Shown: positions 1 to 9,380 of the stretch, in pieces
Layout: each line of letters begins with the position of its first letter
Numbering within the stretch: the first letter of the stretch is position 1
Assembly: GCA_001275005.1 (NCBI GenBank)
Contig: JWZX01003393.1
Coordinates: 1-58,270 of the forward strand
Reading direction: 5' to 3'
Source: Chrysochromulina tobinii
Lineage: Eukaryota > Haptophyta > Prymnesiales > Chrysochromulinaceae
DNA length: 58,270 nucleotides
Notes under the pieces: generated by a model
Databases searched by the model: none
What the model saw: the letters and a program-made list of their open reading frames with translations, nothing else
Told to the model about the DNA's origin: nothing
Made by a program: the position numbers and the translations under genes

Positions 1-1
1 A

Positions 2-3000
2 ACCGAGGCAACCGAATGGGCCATCGCGGCACAGGCGCGCGCAGTCGCCGAACGCGCAGGCGCCACTCTCGACCGGCGACCCTATAACGGCGCGCTCCTC
101 ATCGTCGTCGCGGTACAAGCCGCATGCCGATGCCTACGCAGGCCACACATGTTCCCCTCGATCGGCTTCGCGGCAGGCTATACGGAGCGCGTGTGCGAAA
201 CCCGTTGCACGGAGAGTTTATGCAGGACATGGATGCTCGAAATTGAGCTGCAAACGCGCGCGGAAGCCGCAAGCGCGGCCCGGGAGACGCGGCGCGGAAA
301 CACAACCGGCTGGGCCACCGCCGCCGCAAGCCGCGAGGCCGCCCTCGCTCTCGGGCTCCCCGCAGGGCAGCACACAACGGCATGGTGGCAGAACCAACGT
401 GAGTCGCGCGCGGCTGACGCACGACGGGCTGAGCGCGTCGCCGCCGCCGCGCAAGCTCGAATCGACGACCTGCTCCGGCAAGCCGCCAGGTCGCAGCGTG
501 AACAGCGGGCGGCGCGCCGTGAGGCACGTCGAAGCATGCGAGACGAACGAGACGCCGCTCGCGCGGAGCGTGACCGGGCTCGCGCCGAACTCGAGGACGC
601 CCGCGCGCAGCTGCCCGCACGCGAGGAGGAGTACAGGCAGATGCAAGAGCGGCTCTCCAACGCGCACAGCGCAGTACGCGCCCGTCTCGCCGAGGACGAC
701 GTAGTCCCGCGCGAGCGCCACGAACGCAGCGTCGCACACGACCCAGCCGAGGGCGACCAATTTCACGCAATTGCGCGGATACCGCCACCCCCGCTCCCGG
801 AGGGCGCAGTAGCTTGGTGCGCCTGCCCCGCATGCCCGTTACCTGTTTACCCGGGCGAGGGGCAATTCTGCGACCTATGCTGGCCGGTCACCTGCGGCTG
901 CACGTGCATGTGTCAATGCCAGTGCGACCTAGCTGAGCGCGCACCGCGGCGACGCCGCCTCAACGACATGGCGCACCGCCCGCATCACGTCGACCAAGAC
1001 CTCGCTGAGCAGGCCATGCAGGTTTTTAAGGAATGGCTCGAGGTCAGGCGCATCGCCTGGCGCGAATGGCGGGCCAGGGTCGCGCAGCTGCCACACTTTG
1101 ATCTAAACGACTCCGACGCGTCAGACGACGAGGCGCCAATGGGCGGTATGCACTCGACGTCGAGGGGCGTGCACAATCTCGCCATGACTGGGGACATGCC
1201 CATCGCCCAGTACTCGATGGACGAGCTCCTCACCCTCCTCGACGACGCCCTCGACAGCGATGAGATGGCTGCAGACGCGGCTCGCCTCGCCGTCCTGATC
1301 GCCCAACGTACAGGCACACGGACCATCAGGCCGTCCGCGCTCGCCGCCGTTAGGGCGGCGTGCCGTTACCTCCGCAGGCCGCACGCATACGCATCGCCAG
1401 CACACGCCGCCCTAGCCCATGGATGCAAGGTTCGTACCTGCGAAGAATGGGTCGACAAGATCCAGGAATGCATGCTAGCAGAGGCGAGCTCGGCGGCAGC
1501 AGCGGCGGCAGCGACGACGGGCGCGTCGGCGCCAGGAGGCTCTACCGACCAGGCGAGCACCACCCCCGCGGCTTGCTCGCCCGAGGAGGTCACCGCCATC
1601 GATAGCCTGGTCTCGCTCAGTGACGAGCAACACCACGCTGGCCCACCTGTCGGCGCCCCGCCACCGACCTTTCCACCGTCCCCGCCCGGCGCGACAGCCC
1701 CACCAGGCACAGCGACGCCGCGCACGCCCAAGCGCGCAAGGGGCGCGTACGTGGCCTCGATCCTCACGACACGAGGCGACCCCGAACGCGAAGGGGCAGC
1801 CCGACCTGCGACGCCGTCCGCTGCCGAGACGGATATCCTCCAAATGGCGCTGCAGACGCTCAGCGACGAGGATCTTGAGCAACTGTGCATCGGACCCGGG
1901 GGCGACGAGGCGGACTCACAGCCCGTCGGCGGCCTCTCCTTCGAGGAGATGCGCATGCTACCCTGGACGGACACGCCCCGAGGACGGAGCGTGCCCGAAC
2001 GACGCCTTCCGCACGGCGCATCTTCCACCGCGCCCGCCGCGCTCGGGGGGACCCATCGCTCGGACGCCCCGTACGCGCAGCCTCGGGAGACGCTGGATGA
2101 CATCGCACGGGCCCACCACTCTGCCGCCTGGCACGAGTTCCGCGCCGCCATCGACGCGACCTGGGAGGATTTCACCGTCGCACACGCGACAGCGAGGGGC
2201 ACACACAATCCTAATATGATCGGCGATATGCCGAACGCGCAGGACGCGGCGTCCGCGTCACCCAAGCTGCTCTTCGGCGCGCGCCGACCGCCGCCCACGC
2301 CCAAGGCGTTCGCTGCCCTGGGCACGCCCTTGCCCCCGCGACAGGCGGCTTCGCGGCGCGGTTGGCAGGGCGCCGTCGCAGCGGTGGCGCCGTCCCCCCC
2401 GCTGGTGCTCGCCGGCGCCGCCCCCCAGCTGCCTCCCCACGCCCCGACAGCCGGCTCAGAGATCACGATCGATGAGGCCATCAAAGAGATGACGCGCCGT
2501 AGCTCCCCGCGCCGGACGCACGGCGCACTCTCCACAGAGGCGATCGATCAGGCGATCGCAGCCCATCCGCGAATTCGCGCACGGTCGCCACAGCCCGCCA
2601 CCGCCGCAGAGGCGCGGCGGCTGGCTGCACACGACGTCGCGCACAGGCTCACGACCCACGACTCACAGTACGCGTTATGCCCCGATCGGCCCAGCCTGCT
2701 ACACGGCATCGTCATCGACGCCACCGAGGCACGCGACGCAGGCATCCCCCACGGTACCGCGGGCGCCGATGAGTGGGGTTTCAAATGGGTCAAGCGGTTC
2801 GCTGAAGCGACAGAGAACCCGTGGATGCGGCCGCGCGCCGTCCACACCTCAACCGATGTGCTCTGCGAGGTATGGTTCGCAATTCTAGCGCTCGTTTGGA
2901 TCGCTCAGATGATCGCCCCGTCCGCACGGCGGCGTAGTGCGGGCTACGGGCAAGGCATGCCCACGAGCGCGCTGCTCGCTCTATATGGCTGGCGGCGCGT

Positions 3001-4414
3001 CATGCGCGACTGCGGGCGGTACACCCCCGAGCTCACCGAGGTGCGCGGCGTCCTCAAGGGCATCTGCGCGCGATACAAGGCACGCTGGGGCGACGAGGCA
3101 TTCGTGCCCAACCGGAAGCAGCCCTTCTCCAGCAAGCACATGCTCGAGATCGTCGCGCTCCTCACCAACCCCGATACGACCCTCACCGCGTGGGGCGTCG
3201 TACTGCGAATGGCGGTCCTCACGGCGTTCTGCTACGCTCTCTCCACCGGCGCACGCAAGGACGAATGGACGGCCTCATTCGAGGGTGACTCGTTCGCGCG
3301 CCGCGCGAGCTTTGCATGGGTCGACAAGGACGGCAACGACCTACCGAGCTCCCCCGAGGTCATCGCCTCCCGCAAGTCCGGCGACCTGCTGCGGGGCAAG
3401 TCCGCACCATCCAAGTGCGACCGCCTCAACATCGAGTGGGGCGGGCGGGACATGTGGTTCCGCCTCGACGACAAGAACCCCCTCAACTTTGCGCGACGCT
3501 GGCAGCAGTGGGAGCTGGCGCACCCATGCCCGGAGCGCGAGCGCTCAGTGTGGCCCGCCTTCTCGCCCACGGGGGACAACAAGCCTTTCACCGGCACGCA
3601 CGCCAGCGCGCTGCTCCACGCGATCCTGCTCAAGGTCATGACGGAGGCGGAGGCGGCGAAGCGGTCCTGGCACAGCTGTCGTATAACCATCGCCACCCGC
3701 CTCTACGCGCGGCGCGGGGCTCGAACCAACGGCATCGCCGTCGATGATGTCGAAGGCGTCATCCAGTCTCTGGTACGATGGAAGACACCCGAGGCCATGC
3801 GCATCTACGCGCGCATGGAGGCCCAGCGGTATGCCGACTACGTCGACATGGCCACGGACATGCGAGTCGAGTCCGGCGGCACCGCGCCCGAAGACCTACC
3901 CGAGGTGGACCCCACGGCTGTGCTGGCCGAGAACGAAGCCACGCTCGCGGCCATCGACGCAGAGGCTGCCCGCACAGCCAAAGCGGGCCGAGCCGCGCGA
4001 GACGACCCCGCCGCCGGAGGCGGCACGAAGCGCGGCAAGCGCCGCGCTACCCCGCTCACCGGCGACGTCGCTCAAGGCACCGCCGAGCCGGACGCCAAAC
4101 GAGCGCTCTACAACATCGGGGACTGCGCGCTCGCCCACGCAGGAGAGGACAGCTGGGGCGTCATCGGGCAATCAGTTCGTCTTCACAACTCATTTTGGGG
4201 CTTGGACGACGGAGAATACTCGGACGCGCGCGTCGTCGCGTACGCCGGCGCGTACACATTCACGGCGGGCAATCTCTCCAAGCACACGTACGTCGTGGAA
4301 TGCGAGGGACACTATTACCCCGCCACGCACGACACGGTCGCAGCCGCCCTGACCGACGCGTCCATCAAGCGACGCGTCAGGAAGGCGGGGCCGCCGCGCC
4401 TTGTTAACGTCTGA
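2..4414 (+). CDS. tyrosine recombinase (integrase) of a transposable element, 5' partial
   Basis: The frame is open from base 2, upstream of the first ATG (149), to the TGA at 4412-4414, so the protein (at least 1,470 aa visible) begins outside the window. In order it has a charged coiled coil (about nt 420-700), a Cys-rich cluster with repeated CxxC and CxC spacing (about nt 818-930), long disordered Ala/Pro-rich linkers, and a C-terminal tyrosine recombinase domain. The catalytic set is visible: first Arg in TGARKDEW (about nt 3252), HxxR in SWHSCR (3671-3682) and the Tyr in RIYARM (3806-3808). A further ~90-aa domain with several aromatic residues follows. Family knowledge: eukaryotic YR elements (Crypton, DIRS, Ngaro) integrate through such a domain. 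No reverse transcriptase is visible, but it could lie to the left. The element subtype is not determined. Confidence 0.85.
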   Translation, partial: TEATEWAIAAQARAVAERAGATLDRRPYNGALLIVVAVQAACRCLRRPHMFPSIGFAAGYTERVCETRCTESLCRTWMLEIELQTRAEAASAARETRRGNTTGWATAAASREAALALGLPAGQHTTAWWQNQRESRAADARRAERVAAAAQARIDDLLRQAARSQREQRAARREARRSMRDERDAARAERDRARAELEDARAQLPAREEEYRQMQERLSNAHSAVRARLAEDDVVPRERHERSVAHDPAEGDQFHAIARIPPPPLPEGAVAWCACPACPLPVYPGEGQFCDLCWPVTCGCTCMCQCQCDLAERAPRRRRLNDMAHRPHHVDQDLAEQAMQVFKEWLEVRRIAWREWRARVAQLPHFDLNDSDASDDEAPMGGMHSTSRGVHNLAMTGDMPIAQYSMDELLTLLDDALDSDEMAADAARLAVLIAQRTGTRTIRPSALAAVRAACRYLRRPHAYASPAHAALAHGCKVRTCEEWVDKIQECMLAEASSAAAAAAATTGASAPGGSTDQASTTPAACSPEEVTAIDSLVSLSDEQHHAGPPVGAPPPTFPPSPPGATAPPGTATPRTPKRARGAYVASILTTRGDPEREGAARPATPSAAETDILQMALQTLSDEDLEQLCIGPGGDEADSQPVGGLSFEEMRMLPWTDTPRGRSVPERRLPHGASSTAPAALGGTHRSDAPYAQPRETLDDIARAHHSAAWHEFRAAIDATWEDFTVAHATARGTHNPNMIGDMPNAQDAASASPKLLFGARRPPPTPKAFAALGTPLPPRQAASRRGWQGAVAAVAPSPPLVLAGAAPQLPPHAPTAGSEITIDEAIKEMTRRSSPRRTHGALSTEAIDQAIAAHPRIRARSPQPATAAEARRLAAHDVAHRLTTHDSQYALCPDRPSLLHGIVIDATEARDAGIPHGTAGADEWGFKWVKRFAEATENPWMRPRAVHTSTDVLCEVWFAILALVWIAQMIAPSARRRSAGYGQGMPTSALLALYGWRRVMRDCGRYTPELTEVRGVLKGICARYKARWGDEAFVPNRKQPFSSKHMLEIVALLTNPDTTLTAWGVVLRMAVLTAFCYALSTGARKDEWTASFEGDSFARRASFAWVDKDGNDLPSSPEVIASRKSGDLLRGKSAPSKCDRLNIEWGGRDMWFRLDDKNPLNFARRWQQWELAHPCPERERSVWPAFSPTGDNKPFTGTHASALLHAILLKVMTEAEAAKRSWHSCRITIATRLYARRGARTNGIAVDDVEGVIQSLVRWKTPEAMRIYARMEAQRYADYVDMATDMRVESGGTAPEDLPEVDPTAVLAENEATLAAIDAEAARTAKAGRAARDDPAAGGGTKRGKRRATPLTGDVAQGTAEPDAKRALYNIGDCALAHAGEDSWGVIGQSVRLHNSFWGLDDGEYSDARVVAYAGAYTFTAGNLSKHTYVVECEGHYYPATHDTVAAALTDASIKRRVRKAGPPRLVNV

Positions 4415-4547
4415 TTATCTCGACTCACGCCGGCGTCTCGGGGGTCCTAACTGGGCCAAACTCCTACCGAGGCGACCACTCACAGCTCACGCCGGATGGG
4501 TCGACGTTGACGGGCATGATCTCCATGGCCACCCCGGCAGAACGGAT

Positions 4548-4724
4548 GGGACTACAGGTCCTGCCCGGGGTCGCATACGGTGGGACTCGGCCGCGCGCGT
4601 CTCGTCAACGGCTGACGAAACTCGGTTTCGTCAATGACGAAACTCGCGCGGCGGCCTAGCCCACCGTCATCAGGAGGTATTCATGCTAATCAAGAACTAT
4701 GAACAACGACTCTGACCTCCATAA
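4548..4724 (+). repeat. 177-bp direct repeat, copy 1
   Basis: It is nearly identical to 5082-5258, with about four mismatches (for example near 4579 and 4653-4660). It contains a small hairpin: TGACGAAA (4613-4620), spacer CTCGG, TTTCGTCA (4626-4633), then a third TGACGAAA at 4635-4642. Such clustered inverted and direct octamers are a plausible recombinase binding or crossover region (inference). Confidence 0.9.
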
Positions 4725-5081
4725 TCAAAGTTAAGTACTTAACGCGGTTATGAGAGGGAAGAGGGAGGCGAGAAACGATGAACCCACAATCAGGTTCGCG
4801 TAACGGTAAGCCCAAACGCCGCGGGCGTTTCAGGGTGTGACGAACCGGACCGCTCGAAATCGCACAATCCTTCGCCTTTCGATGGAGTCCATTCAGCGTC
4901 CCTCGCCTCAGTCAGTCAATCGCCCTCACCCTTCGCCGCACCTGTGCAGCATGATAGGGGTACGGGTACACACATCATGCTGTGATAGAATGTAACCGGG
5001 CATGCCATGTGTCCTCCGCGGTCCACACGCCAGTCAGGCGAGGTGGTTGCACGGACTAGAGGTCTAGACCGTGTCCGCAGG

Positions 5082-5258
5082 GGGACTACAGGTCCTGCCC
5101 GGGGTCGCATACGGTGGGGCTCGGCCGCGCGCGTCTCGTCAACGGCTGACGAAACTCGGTTTCGTCAATGACGAAACTCGCGCGGCAGCCTAATCCACCG
5201 TCATCAGGAGGTATTCATGCTAATCAAGAACTATGAACAACGACTCTGACCTCCATAA
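5082..5258 (+). repeat. 177-bp direct repeat, copy 2
   Basis: Second copy, offset exactly 534 bp from copy 1, with the same TGACGAAA/TTTCGTCA hairpin at 5147-5167. The flanks diverge abruptly at both ends, which defines the repeat limits. Confidence 0.9.
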
Positions 5259-6135
5259 CGCTTGACGCGCCCTGCACCCTCCTCCACGCGCCATCCCCAT
5301 CGACCATCGACCAGCGACAGCGCCCATGCGTGATGCGACGCGATCTAGCGACGCGATAGTGCCATGCCTATAGAAGCAAGTGACCCAAGATGGATGTGGA
5401 GATTTGTGTCCGTGACTTGTGTGCACCATGATCCGCAAGGCGTTCGCCTTCGAGCTTGGTCGGGTCGTCAAACACGACAGATGTGAGATGATCGTCCCGG
5501 TTCGCGTTCTCCCTTGACCCTGCGCGTGTCTCTGTTTACTCCCCGTCCCGTCCCGTGTGCCGTGACCGCGTGTGTAATAAGTGTGTAAAAAGTGCTATTC
5601 GCGCGATTCACGTGACCATGTCGGCATGTGAAACACGAATGAGTCGAATACATTCAGTCATTAGTCGTGTAGCCAAGGCCGACGCGCTGACGACACGCCG
5701 AACATAATCCGTCATCCGGACTCTCGAACTCTGTGGAGCGTGACTGTCGTCAGCGCGTCGGCGTGTCGTCCGGTGCCGACGTCTTCCCGCGGTCCTTGGT
5801 CGCGGACGCGTGACAACGCGGTCACCGCGTCTGTCGTCTGACCGGTCTCGAGAGTGCAGAGCGTCCCGTCCGGCAGTCGAGAGAGCAGAGACGCCGCGCC
5901 GGGCGAGCGGGCGTCGACAGGCCGGGTTCCCGGGTACGACTTCAAGCTTGTGTGTATCCGATCAGATTTTGCTCCTGACAAGAGCTTCATTGTAAACGAA
6001 CAGCATGCGCGTGGATGGGGAACACAGTGCCGAGACGTAGGAAAGACAACTGAGTCGCCCCGGGCCGGGGACACAGAGGGACGCGCTAAGGGGAGGCTCT
6101 GGCGAGAGATGCGATGTAGTGCGTGACTTTTCCTC
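5259..6135. other. intergenic stretch with an inverted repeat
   Basis: I see no credible gene. It holds a 17-bp perfect inverted repeat (5679-5695 against 5745-5761, 49-nt loop) whose arm is extended by CGACACGCCG/CGGCGTGTCG, and the 3' flank of the dynein light chain gene on the minus strand. Confidence 0.6.
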
Positions 6136-6776
6136 TTAGTACAGGTACACCCCGAAGGCGGCCGCGACGCAAAAGAGCGAGTCCTGCGGGCGCGAAGAAG
6201 CTCATCGGTCAGCGGTGCGCCGGCGGCTCCTGGGCAGGCGGATGCATGCGGCGGGCGAGCAGAGGCTGCGCGCGCAGCGCGGGAGCGGCAGCCTCTCACA
6301 TTGCGGTATGACTCATCGGCGTAGTTGTCCGTGTCCGCGTCCCAAAAGCAGCGGCAGCCCATGCGCACGCCCTCACCTCGCATCTCGCCAATGACCACCT
6401 GCACCACGATTTTGTACCGTGGCAGCTCGAGCTGCGTCTTTATGCTCTGTTTGATGCCATCGGCGAGCTCCCGTGTCCATTGCGCAGTCAGCTCCGGGCT
6501 GTAACTGCGCGCGAGAGAGCGAGGCGCTCGTCGCGAGGGCTCAGCCGAGCGGGCAGGGTGACCAAGAAAGGTGGGGCACGGAAGAGCGCCCCGCGCTCAT
6601 GCATAGGCGTGCGCGGCCGCGGCCGAGGCCAGAACCCTCCCAGATGAAGCGGCGGGCAACGCGCACGTTTTGTCAGCCAGGAATTCGTTGAGGTAGCTAC
6701 CAATGATCTTTTTGACCTCGGAAGGAGGGAACTTCTCCTTGAACGTTGGCCGCACGCTGTAGAGCGGGGCGGACAT
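6136..6776 (-). CDS. DYNLT2B: Tctex-type dynein light chain (DYNLT2B/TCTEX1D2-like)
   Basis: Three exons on the minus strand: 6776-6667, 6504-6300 and 6183-6136, giving a 120-aa protein with phases that agree at both junctions. The introns (6666-6505 and 6299-6184) start with GTGCGC and GTGAGA and end in CAG. The conserved Tctex1 core is obvious: VVQVVIGEMRGEGVRMG, then CRCFWDADTDNYA, and the C-terminal DSLFCVAAAFG encoded by the last short exon. Family knowledge: DYNLT2B is a light chain of the intraflagellar-transport dynein-2, so this implies a flagellated cell. The gene is divergently arranged with the exchanger that starts at 7007. The start ATG at 6776 gives an N-terminus slightly shorter than human (142 aa); an upstream exon cannot be excluded. 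Confidence 0.9.
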
Positions 6777-7006
6777 TTGCGTGAGGAGCTGGCGCGGGCG
6801 GGATGCCACAACGTCGGAAAGCACAGGCGCAAGAAAGTTGAGCGCCTCAATGGGCGCTTTGTGCTCTCCCGAACTTCTCGCATTGACGTCAACGGCAGGA
6901 TGACGTCAACGGCAGGAAGGGGGACGGGCGTTTCCGTTTTGAGAAGTTCGCTTCGATTTCCCCCATCGGCCACAGTCATCGGCCTTGCGTCGGCCGCGGA
7001 ATTCCA
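6777..7006. promoter_or_regulatory. divergent promoter region with two tandem CRE-like palindromes
   Basis: This 230-bp spacer separates two divergent genes. TGACGTCA occurs at 6884-6891 and again at 6901-6908, within a 17-bp direct repeat (TGACGTCAACGGCAGG repeated). TGACGTCA is the classical bZIP/CREB site; use here is inferred. Confidence 0.5.
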
Positions 7007-9302
7007 ATGGGTTCCATGCTCAGCTCCGCGTTCATCCCTCCGGGCTCGCTCCTCGGCTGCGAGGAGCTGCCGCCCGCGTTCGAGGGCGGCGAGCCAAAAG
7101 TCGAGTGCCTGCCGCCTTCGCTTGAGGCCGACTGGTTCTGGGGCATGGTGCAGGTGCTCACGCTGCTCCTCATGTATGGGTACATCCTCATGTACGCGTC
7201 CAACATGCTGAGCGAGGGCTCGGAGCTCCTGCTCCTTGTCCCGTCCCTCGCTGGCGTCGTCGGCTCCGTCGTCCTCCCAATCCTGGGCGCCGTGCCTGAC
7301 GGCGCGATCATGCTCTTCTCGGGCCTCGGGCCTGGAGCTCAGGAGCAGCTTCAAGTGGGCGTGGGCACGCTCGCGGGCTCGACAATCATGCTGCTGACCA
7401 TCCCGTGGGGTCTGTGCATCCTCGGAGGTAGCGTAGGCATCGCTGATGGCGTGGCGAGCTACACCGTCAAGAAGCCCAAGCACGGCTCGCTCACAGCAGA
7501 GGAGGTCAGGGCGCAGCGGATGAAGGGCGACGTGTTCGGTGTGATGCCGAGCAAGACGATAGCGCTCAACGCGCGCATCATGCTCCTCACCTCCCTCATC
7601 TACCTCATCATCCAGGGGCCCGCCTTCGCCTACTCGCGCTCCGCGCCCACGAATGCGAACGCGACCGAAGAGCTCAACGAGGAAGTCGCCGCCGTCGAGC
7701 ACGGCTGGGCCCTGTACGGGCTGCTCGTGGCCATCGCGGGTTTCGTCACGTACTTGGTGATCATGGTGGGCCAGTCCGACGACGACGTCAAGCAGCAGAA
7801 GGTCGAAGAGGCCATGAAGAAGGAGCTGAGCGCAGGCAGGCGCACAACGATCCTCGGACTAGTCCAGCCGCTGGTCGCGATGCATGCGAACTCGTCGGCG
7901 ACCGACACAAAGGCGGTGTCGCTGCTCGAGATGGCGCCCGAACGCAAGAAGATCGAGGCGCTGCTCACGCCGTACTTTGACAAGTACGACACCGACGGCA
8001 CCGGTACGATGGACGGAGCTGAGGGCGAGTCGCCCCGGCTTAGCTGATGGCGGAGGCTCATCAGCTGATGGCGGAGGCTCATCAGCTGAGGGCGAGTCGC
8101 CGGCTTGTGTCTCTGAGTGGCTCTCTGAGTGCCTCCCTCATCAGGTGCGATTGACGAGGCTGAGCTCAAGTATCTCCTGAAAGACCTTGGCGCGCGGGAC
8201 ATTGGCAAGAAGGAGGCGGCCATGTGGATGAAACGGCTCGACAGGAACGAGGACGGCCAGCTCGGCCGCGATGAGCTGCTCGATGCAGTGCTCACCTTCA
8301 TCAAGGAACAGCATGCCGCCGTCGCGCGCGAAAAGTCAATCGCCAATCTCGGCGTGACTCTCGGGGGCGAGCAGGGAGGTGTCTTGGGCATTCCTAATTT
8401 GGGCATCGCGGAGTTCTTCACGGGCGTCACCAGCAACGCGAAGCAGATTCTCGAGTTCACAGCCACGGCATGGGATGGGGGGTTCTCTCCTACGAAGAAG
8501 CCCCGGCCGGCGCCCGACGAGGTGGTAGCCGAGCCTGAGCCTGAGCCCGAGGAGGAGGGCGAGGACGATGAGGACCTCGAAGTGCCGGAGGACCTTGTGC
8601 ACCTGTCGCCGGACCAGCAGCAGGTCGCTATCCTCAAGCGCGCCTTTTCGATGATGGGGATGGGCACTGCGCTGGTGCGTGCATCTGATCGCCCATCTGA
8701 GTGCCATCTGAGTGCCTCCGAGTGCCATCTGAGTGCCCATCTGGAGTGCCATCTGAGTGCCTCCGAGTGCCTCATATGGTCGCCTATGGCCTCCGAGTGT
8801 GCAGGTGCTCATCTTCTCCGACCCGATGGTCGAGGTCATGTCGAACGTGGGCGAGCGCGTCTCAGTGCCCCCCTTTTACATCTCCTTCGTGCTCGCGCCC
8901 CTCGCCTCCAATGCTTCCGAGCTCATCGCCTCCGTCACGTACGCGCTCAGTACGACGCGATCGCTCGTCGGACTGCCCAACTCATCCGCTCTGCTTGCCT
9001 CCCTCATCAGGTACGCTCGCAAGAAGACGCAAAAGACGATTACTGTGGCGCTCGCTGCCCTCGAGGGAGCTGCCTGCATGAACAACACCTTCTGCCTCGC
9101 GATCTTCATGTGTCTCGTCTACTTCAAGAACCTCGCGTGGAAGTTCAGCGCCGAGACGCTCGCTATCCTTCTCGTTGAGCTGCTCGTCGGTATGGTCGCG
9201 ATGCAGAAGGTAATGACTACAACCACCGCCTACATGGTGTTGGCTCTCTTCCCCCTCTCCATCGTCTTCATCGCCACACTCAAGAGCCTGGGCTTTGACT
9301 GA
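7007..9302 (+). CDS. EF-hand Na+/Ca2+ exchanger-like cation antiporter (NCL type)
   Basis: Four exons (7007-8003, 8145-8674, 8805-8938, 9011-9302) give 650 aa with consistent phases. The alpha-1 repeat is seen in exon 1 (GAVPDGAIMLFSGLGPGA, followed by an AGSTIMLLTIPW helix). The alpha-2 repeat is in exons 3-4 (FVLAPLASNASELIASV and LEGAACMNNTFCL). Between them lies a cytosolic loop with two EF-hands: DTDGTGAIDEAE, formed only when intron 1 is spliced within the loop, and DRNEDGQLGRDE. An acidic stretch follows. Family knowledge: plant and algal NCL proteins with this layout exchange cations across vacuolar or plasma membranes under Ca2+ control. The introns are repeat-filled; intron 3 (72 nt) has no stop and is a multiple of three, so it is easily misread as exon. 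An upstream signal-peptide exon is possible. Confidence 0.9.
8004..8144 (+). repeat. intron 1 of the exchanger: repeat-filled, exon-flank duplication
   Basis: The donor is GTACGATGG and the acceptor CATCAG. The first ~20 nt of the intron (from 8004) are a degraded copy of the first ~20 nt of the next exon (from 8145). The interior repeats GGCGAGTCGCC and ATGGCGGAGGCTCATCAGCT. The 3' end GAGTGCCTCCCTCATCAG is identical to intron units at 35441-35458 and 35503-35520 on the opposite strand. Confidence 0.8.
8675..8804 (+). repeat. intron 2 of the exchanger, GAGTGCC minisatellite
   Basis: GTGCGT donor, TGTGCAG acceptor. The body is built from variants of ATCTGAGTGCC and CTCCGAGTGCC, the same word family seen in introns of four other genes in the window. 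Confidence 0.75.
8939..9010 (+). repeat. intron 3 of the exchanger, stopless and 3n
   Basis: 72 nt, bounded by GTACGC at the donor and GTACGC at the start of the next exon, and ending CCTCATCAG. Splicing restores the expected alpha-2 sequence VTYARKKTQKTI; reading through adds 24 residues within the transporter core. Confidence 0.75.
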
Positions 9303-9380
9303 GGGAGCCTGTGGGGAAACACATCCCTCCTCTTGGGAGCCTGTGGGGAAACACATCCCTCCTCTCCGGGAGCCTGTGGG
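9303..9380 (+). repeat. tandem repeat in the 3' flank of the exchanger
   Basis: Two full units of 32-33 bp (GGGAGCCTGTGGGGAAACAC and following bases) and a partial third begin immediately after the stop codon. Each unit has GAGGGA...TCCCTC arms that could fold. Confidence 0.85.

Larger units (their letters stand above)
2..5258 (+). mobile_element. YR-type transposable element, left end outside window
   Basis: The recombinase gene is followed by two 177-bp direct copies (4548-4724 and 5082-5258) 534 bp apart. Direct repeats beside a tyrosine recombinase gene fit the split direct repeats of DIRS/Ngaro-like elements, or a solo-repeat scar. The left boundary is not visible, and assigning the repeats to the element is inference. 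Confidence 0.55.

Noticed and set aside
1366-2535. 389-aa open frame antisense to the recombinase
   Set aside because: It mirrors the GC-rich codon bias of the sense gene, is Ala/Ser/Gly-rich and has no motif; the sense frame has the recombinase domain.
8129-9178. Single 349-aa ORF ending in Arg-rich sequence inside the exchanger
   Set aside because: It reads through intron 2 out of frame; splicing at 8675/8805 restores the transporter's second repeat.
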